This document shows, in pieces, positions 59,846 to 64,000 of a stretch of 64,000 nucleotides of DNA. Each line of letters starts with the position of its first letter. Within the stretch, counting starts at the first letter, position 1. Made by a program: the position numbers and the translations under genes. Under the pieces are notes generated by a model that was not told the origin of the DNA, did not search any database, and was given only the letters and a program-made list of their open reading frames with translations. Source of the stretch: Acinetobacter sp. NIPH 298 (lineage in GTDB: Bacteria; Pseudomonadota; Gammaproteobacteria; Pseudomonadales; Moraxellaceae); assembly GCF_000369505.1 (NCBI RefSeq), contig NZ_KB850053.1:214943-278942 (forward strand). The letters run 5' to 3'.

Positions 59846-59921
59846 GTCCCTATCGTCTAGAGGCCTAGGACATCGCCCTTTCACGGCGGTAACCGGGGTT
59901 CGAATCCCCGTAGGGACGCCA
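59846..59921 (+). tRNA. tRNA-Glu (TTC), copy 1
   Basis: A 76-nt tRNA with encoded CCA, acceptor GTCCCTA/TAGGGAC, anticodon TTC within CCTTTCACG, and T arm GGTTCGAATCC. It is identical to the two copies at 61628 and 61734. Confidence 0.97.
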
Positions 59922-60035
59922 TATTCTGTTTATCTAATAATTATATTTTTCTCACAATCTTTCCATTAAATCAGATTGCACATTTTCGATTTTTCCATAA
60001 AATAGCCGCTTCTCTATGCTTGGACAAATTGTCGT

Positions 60036-61451
60036 ATGCAATCTTCCAACTCAAATACCCATCAAGACCCAAATGCACCAAAAACATTAAAACGTGCTAT
60101 GAGTACGCGTCATTTAGTGATGCTCTCTCTCGGTGGTGCAATCGGTACAGGTTTATTTCTAGGTTCTGGCGAAGTTATTGCTCAAACTGGCCCTGTAGGC
60201 GCAATTATCGCCTATATCCTCGGTGGTTTGATCGCTTATATGGTGATGCTATGTCTCGGTGAGCTCGCTGTACACATGCCTGTGGCAGGCGCTTTTGGTG
60301 CATACGCGCAAAAATACATTGGTCCAGGCACAGGATACATGATCTCTTGGGTCTATTGGCTCACATGGACTGCCACACTGGGAACCGAGTTTACCGCAGC
60401 AGCCTTATTGATGCAGGAATGGTTTCCCCATATCTCGATGTGGATTTGGACCATTATTTTTGCTCTCACCATTTTTGCTCTCAATTTAAGCTCCACACGT
60501 ATTTTTGCTGAGTCTGAATTTTGGCTGGCATTGGTGAAAGTCGTAACCGTTATCGTGTTTATTTTGCTTGGTTTACTGGCTATTTTTGGCCTCATTCCTT
60601 TTGAGGGTACTGAATCAGCACCATTGTTCCACAACTTGACCACGCATGGCTGGTTCCCTCAAGGTTTGATTCCAATTTTTACCACCATGCTGATTGTAAA
60701 CTTTGCCTTCTCTGGAACTGAGTTGATTGGTGTTGCCGCAGGTGAAACCAAAGACCCAGCAGTGAACGTGCCGAAAGCCATTAATGCCGCCATTTGGCGC
60801 TTGCTGATTTTCTTTGTTGGAACCATCATTGTCATCAGTGCTTTATTGCCTTTCGAAATCGCAGGTTTAGGCGGTGAAGGTGTCAGTAGCAGTCCTTTTG
60901 TCACAGTGTTTAATTACATTGGTATTCCATATGCAGATGACATCATCCGCTTTGTAATCATTACGGCGTTGCTTTCTGCTGCGAACTCAGGCCTATATGC
61001 CGCCTCTCGAATGATGTGGTCACTGTCTGATCAACGCCAACTTCCAAGCCTTTTCTCTCGACTTTCGAAGAGTGGCACACCAATTATAGCGCTTGTAGTG
61101 ACGATGTTTGGTGCAATTCCTGGACTGTTATCTGAGCATTTTGCCCCAGAAACCATCTTTAAGAATTTGCTAGGTGTGGCTGCATTCACCATGGTGATCG
61201 TGTGGATGAGTATTTGCTTGAGCCAATTCAACTTTAGACGTCAATGGTATAAAGCTGGCTATACTGCAAAGGATCTGAAATTTGCTGCGCCACTGTATCC
61301 TATCGTGCCAATCTTAGGATTTGTGTTCTGCTTTATTACAGGCTTGAGTATGGCCGCAGATCCCGAAATGCACGCAGGTCTCATCGTTTGTTTAGTCTTT
61401 ATCGCGGCATGTTATTTAAGTCACTATGTCTTCTATCGTGACCGCAAATAA
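60036..61451 (+). CDS. APC-family amino-acid permease
   Basis: A 471-residue transporter with twelve predicted transmembrane segments. The family signatures GGAIGTGLFLGSG (helix 1), GELAVHMPVAGAFGAYA, GTELIGVAAGETKDP and SAANSGLYAASRMMWSL place it in the AAT group with LysP, AnsP, GabP and ProY. The substrate cannot be set by eye. It sits alone between identical tRNA-Glu genes, starts 114 bp after copy 1, and is followed by a long hairpin terminator. Confidence 0.93.
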   Translation: MQSSNSNTHQDPNAPKTLKRAMSTRHLVMLSLGGAIGTGLFLGSGEVIAQTGPVGAIIAYILGGLIAYMVMLCLGELAVHMPVAGAFGAYAQKYIGPGTGYMISWVYWLTWTATLGTEFTAAALLMQEWFPHISMWIWTIIFALTIFALNLSSTRIFAESEFWLALVKVVTVIVFILLGLLAIFGLIPFEGTESAPLFHNLTTHGWFPQGLIPIFTTMLIVNFAFSGTELIGVAAGETKDPAVNVPKAINAAIWRLLIFFVGTIIVISALLPFEIAGLGGEGVSSSPFVTVFNYIGIPYADDIIRFVIITALLSAANSGLYAASRMMWSLSDQRQLPSLFSRLSKSGTPIIALVVTMFGAIPGLLSEHFAPETIFKNLLGVAAFTMVIVWMSICLSQFNFRRQWYKAGYTAKDLKFAAPLYPIVPILGFVFCFITGLSMAADPEMHAGLIVCLVFIAACYLSHYVFYRDRK

Positions 61452-61460
61452 ATCTCAGAG

Positions 61461-61522
61461 AAAATGCACTTGCGCTTCGCTAAAACTTCAATCGTTTTAG
61501 CTTGCTCAAGCTGCATTTTTTT
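61461..61522 (+). terminator. Long nested hairpin terminator after the permease
   Basis: Outer arms AAAATGCA/TGCATTTT, middle CTTG/CAAG and inner GCTAAAAC/GTTTTAGC stack into a branched-free long hairpin, ending in a T7 run. Confidence 0.75.
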
Positions 61523-61627
61523 GATTTTGATGTAATTTTATCCACTTGTTCGCTTTTTTTAGCTTTTAGCCTGAAAAGCGTTTGACACATTATCTAATTC
61601 GCCCTAATATACGCCCACCTCTGAAAC

Positions 61628-61703
61628 GTCCCTATCGTCTAGAGGCCTAGGACATCGCCCTTTCACGGCGGTAACCGGGGTTCGAATCCCCGTAGGGACG
61701 CCA
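61628..61703 (+). tRNA. tRNA-Glu (TTC), copy 2
   Basis: Identical in all 76 nt to the copy at 59846. It starts a tandem pair with copy 3, 30 bp apart. Confidence 0.97.
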
Positions 61704-61733
61704 TTAATGTTTCAGATGTATGCCTCAATATAA

Positions 61734-61809
61734 GTCCCTATCGTCTAGAGGCCTAGGACATCGCCCTTTCACGGCGGTAACCGGGGTTCGAATCCCCGTA
61801 GGGACGCCA
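61734..61809 (+). tRNA. tRNA-Glu (TTC), copy 3
   Basis: Identical in all 76 nt to the copies at 59846 and 61628. A strong terminator starts 7 bp after it. Confidence 0.97.
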
Positions 61810-61815
61810 AATTCT

Positions 61816-61847
61816 AAAAAAGCCACTGCATTGACAGTGGCTTTTTT
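61816..61847. terminator. Terminator after the tRNA-Glu pair
   Basis: A perfect 13-bp stem AAAAAAGCCACTG/CAGTGGCTTTTTT with a 6-nt loop. T runs on both strands let it serve the tRNAs and the convergent unknown gene. Confidence 0.93.
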
Positions 61848-61892
61848 ATGCGCGGATATACTTTAAAGGCGAACACAGTTCGCCTCTACATT

Positions 61893-62819
61893 TCACCCAA
61901 TACCAACCTGAACCTCTAAACGTCCAGATTGTACACGCAGGCCTCGAATCTCAAATTGATCAACCAACTGTTGAACCAACTCTCGGCTTTCTTGCAGAAT
62001 GTTTAAACCAGGCAGAATACTAAAATCAGTTAAACTTAACAGCTTGTCGACCATCCAAGAGCGGTTATTAATAAAATCAATAAAACCTGCTTCCTCAAGG
62101 TCAATATACCAAATACGATGCCCTTCTTTTTGAATACCCGGCACATCCCGAATCAAATGATTAATCAAAAAAGGGATCGGTAAAGAATTAATCACGTCAA
62201 AACTGACACTGCCCACTCGACGCGCAGCCCAATTGGTCAAAGTTCCGCCATGGCGAACCTGTAGGTCTAAATGTTCATCTACCTGACGCAGACGCAAATA
62301 TTTTTCCTGTCCAATACGGCACTCTAAAACGTTAAATTCTAATGAAAGGCGATAGAGAAAACGACGATAGTGTCCGTCTAATTCGATATGAAAACGATCA
62401 TTGCCACATTCCACTTTAATGTCATCAATTTCGGCACGATCAATGCGTTTTCGGATCTGATTATTGAGCAACATTTCTGGCAAATATAAAGTTAAACTAC
62501 TTTTCCCCAAAGAAGCTCTGGCCATACTGAGTGCCACTTGACGTGCAGCTTCGCTGGTTTCTGAGACAATATCTCGCACAGAGTTTCGCACCCCCTCGAC
62601 ACCACGCTTAGTATGATGGGTAACATGATCTAAAGCATCTAATGCCGCATCTGCCACACCTGCGATATTACGAGAAGTATCACTGGCAAACTCAACCGCA
62701 TCTTGTGCATGTTGCAATGTTTTATTGATGAGCCGACGAGATAATGATGGTTTATTATCAGATGCTGTATCTGCTGGCATGATATCGAACATTGCCTTTT
62801 TATCATCTTGTTGATTCAA
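61893..62819 (-). CDS. Unrecognised protein with amphipathic N-terminal helices
   Basis: A 308-residue protein of no family I recognise. The start is a TTG at 62819 with a strong GAGGGAGAG site seven bases upstream; an ATG at 62792 is the alternative. Residues 25-100 are rich in Ala, Asp, Ser and Val with apolipoprotein-like heptads (AQDAVEFASDTSRNIAGVAD), resembling a coiled coil or lipid-surface helix. Residues 100-300 look like a folded mixed domain (LTLYLPEMLLNNQIRKRID, RIWYIDLEEAGFIDFINN). There is no signal peptide or transmembrane helix. It is followed by the tRNA terminator; the next gene upstream runs in the same direction, 180 bp away. Confidence 0.75.
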   Translation of the reverse strand: MNQQDDKKAMFDIMPADTASDNKPSLSRRLINKTLQHAQDAVEFASDTSRNIAGVADAALDALDHVTHHTKRGVEGVRNSVRDIVSETSEAARQVALSMARASLGKSSLTLYLPEMLLNNQIRKRIDRAEIDDIKVECGNDRFHIELDGHYRRFLYRLSLEFNVLECRIGQEKYLRLRQVDEHLDLQVRHGGTLTNWAARRVGSVSFDVINSLPIPFLINHLIRDVPGIQKEGHRIWYIDLEEAGFIDFINNRSWMVDKLLSLTDFSILPGLNILQESRELVQQLVDQFEIRGLRVQSGRLEVQVGIG

Positions 62820-62999
62820 GATGCTCTCCCTCTTCCCTTTCTTACTTATTGGCTCACTGCTTATGAGCTATAATCCACTTTCCGAACTGGTCGAACGTTT
62901 TTTCTAGATTAGCACGCAACGCAACGCGATTTGCGTATTTTTGTTGCATATCCTCAAATTTTCGATGCGTACATCTGATTAATTTACACTCAAAACCAG

Positions 63000-64000
63000 T
63001 TACTTTTCATCTTGTTTCTGCTTGGATATTTCACTTCGATCTGGACGTAATAAGATTTGATTTAAACGCATCGTTTTGTATTGGTCTAAGCTTTGCTGAA
63101 TCTGATTTATTTTCTCTTGCCCCTCATCACAATCAAAATGAACCAGCTCGCGTAGCGTGACCCATGCCGCTTGCATCTTGTCAAAATCATTGCCTTTCTC
63201 TAATTTCTGTTGCAACCAATCCGATAAATCTTGCGCACGTTTTTGTATTTCAAATTGATAGGCAAATAAACCGCTGGAGAGCGCAATCTCATCGAATTGA
63301 CCGCACGATAGTTTTTTGACTTGTTGCAATTGATGACTTTGTTGCTGCAAATAACTTTTAAGCACGTCTTGCTGGAACCACAGCGCCAATGCCGTCATTT
63401 CAGCAAAAATAACATCACGTAGCTCATACAAGCTATTCCGCTCAGCATGCTGTTTATCAAGACGAATATCGTCTAAATAATGAAGAAGACCATGCTCCAG
63501 AATCTTATGAATTGACCCTAAATCTAATTTTTTCCTATCTACCAAGATGGGTTGAGTAAGCAGATGTGTGAGTTGCTCATGCTGTTCTTGATCTATCAGC
63601 AAAGTTAATGAAGTGTCAGCATCTTTTTGAATAGATCGCCACAAATTCTCCAGTAGCGATTCGGTGCTTTGCTGTTCGATTCGATCTTTAGTCTGCATCA
63701 ATTTACGTTGCAAAACATATTGCATCGAACTCGACTGCGCGATACTTTCTAGCACACGAGAATCGGTTAATAATTGGGGTGCGCTGGCAATCACCTCTTT
63801 GCTATAAGCAAGCTGAGATTCTCGCCCTCCCAGTATTCCGCCCAAAGATTTGCCCAGTGAATTTAAACCACGACCAACATCCATCAAAATATTGGTTTCT
63901 GATCCTCGCGTTTGCAAAATTGCCGCTGGAAGTAAAGTGCTCACGGCGCGGTGCAAGATTTTCAAATAGGCTTTCTGATCAATTGCTTGGCGGTACTGAC
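63000..64000 (-). CDS. Unrecognised protein, 5' end beyond the window
   Basis: The reading frame is open to the right edge, so the true start is outside; at least 333 codons are present. The internal TTG at 63965 is not a convincing start because the codons before it continue the frame (AIDQKAYLKIL). The visible part is helical, Gln/Leu-rich and soluble, with likely coiled-coil stretches (YLQQQSHQLQQVKKL, INQIQQSLDQYKTM) and a Gly-rich GLNSLGKSLGGILGG near the N-terminus. I do not recognise it. It may form a pair with the downstream gene at 61893. Confidence 0.7.
   Translation of the reverse strand, partial: QYRQAIDQKAYLKILHRAVSTLLPAAILQTRGSETNILMDVGRGLNSLGKSLGGILGGRESQLAYSKEVIASAPQLLTDSRVLESIAQSSSMQYVLQRKLMQTKDRIEQQSTESLLENLWRSIQKDADTSLTLLIDQEQHEQLTHLLTQPILVDRKKLDLGSIHKILEHGLLHYLDDIRLDKQHAERNSLYELRDVIFAEMTALALWFQQDVLKSYLQQQSHQLQQVKKLSCGQFDEIALSSGLFAYQFEIQKRAQDLSDWLQQKLEKGNDFDKMQAAWVTLRELVHFDCDEGQEKINQIQQSLDQYKTMRLNQILLRPDRSEISKQKQDEK

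Noticed and set aside
59650..61809. Repeats near tRNAs considered as a CRISPR or integrated element
   Set aside because: The repeats are the three tRNA-Glu genes; no short regular repeats, attachment sites, integrase or phage gene are present.

Overview
The window is a stretch of Acinetobacter-type chromosome (Gammaproteobacteria, Moraxellaceae). The evidence is the low G+C content, the gene order pilMNOPQ-aroK-aroB-SPOR, a fimT-pilV-pilW-pilX-pilY1-pilE-pilE set matching the ComB/ComC/ComE/ComF competence locus of Acinetobacter baylyi, two PglL-type oligosaccharyltransferases beside pilA, and a division/cell-wall cluster that stops at mraY. I see no IS element, prophage, CRISPR array or plasmid gene. 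Species cannot be fixed by eye.

Layout. 1-15507 (minus strand) holds two tandem minor-pilin/PilY1 operons. Cluster 1 (fimT-pilV-pilW-pilX-pilY1-pilE, cut by the left edge) follows cluster 2 (fimT-pilV-pilW-pilX-pilY1-pilE-pilE). Cluster 2 looks canonical. Cluster 1 is diverged in several linked ways: two prepilins have Ala instead of Gly before the cleavage site, PilY1 has lost two metal-site positions of its von Willebrand A domain, and PilW carries a palindrome-rich insert of about 100 bp in frame in its leader. 15649-21620 holds housekeeping and stringent-response genes (ispH, gmk, rpoZ, spoT, ridA) and an iron pair (bfd behind a Fur-type operator, and a bacterioferritin without a ferroxidase centre). 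21679-27116 is the major pilin locus: pilA with a sigma-54-type promoter, an O-oligosaccharyltransferase, a second pilin, a TfpZ-type accessory protein and a second oligosaccharyltransferase.

27490-31092 carries a lemA/TPM-domain operon, a metal-dependent hydrolase and a possible 38-residue membrane ORF. 31121-37099 is gltBD. 37553-45267 is pilMNOPQ-aroK-aroB-SPOR, divergent from ponA (PBP1a). rlmA and then the truncated dcw cluster rsmH-ftsL-ftsI-murE-murF-mraY fill 48038-56074. An orphan sulfate-binding protein, a small exported protein, gltX, one tRNA-Ala, three identical tRNA-Glu genes, an amino-acid permease and two unrecognised proteins complete the window; the last is cut by the right edge.

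Functionally the window is dominated by type IV pili and DNA uptake: the PilMNOPQ alignment and secretin complex, the major pilin with its glycosylation enzymes, and two sets of priming pilins with a PilY1 tip adhesin. Cell-wall synthesis, nitrogen assimilation and translation genes make up most of the rest. The most unusual feature is the diverged second minor-pilin cluster, which could assemble an alternative pilus tip or be in decay.
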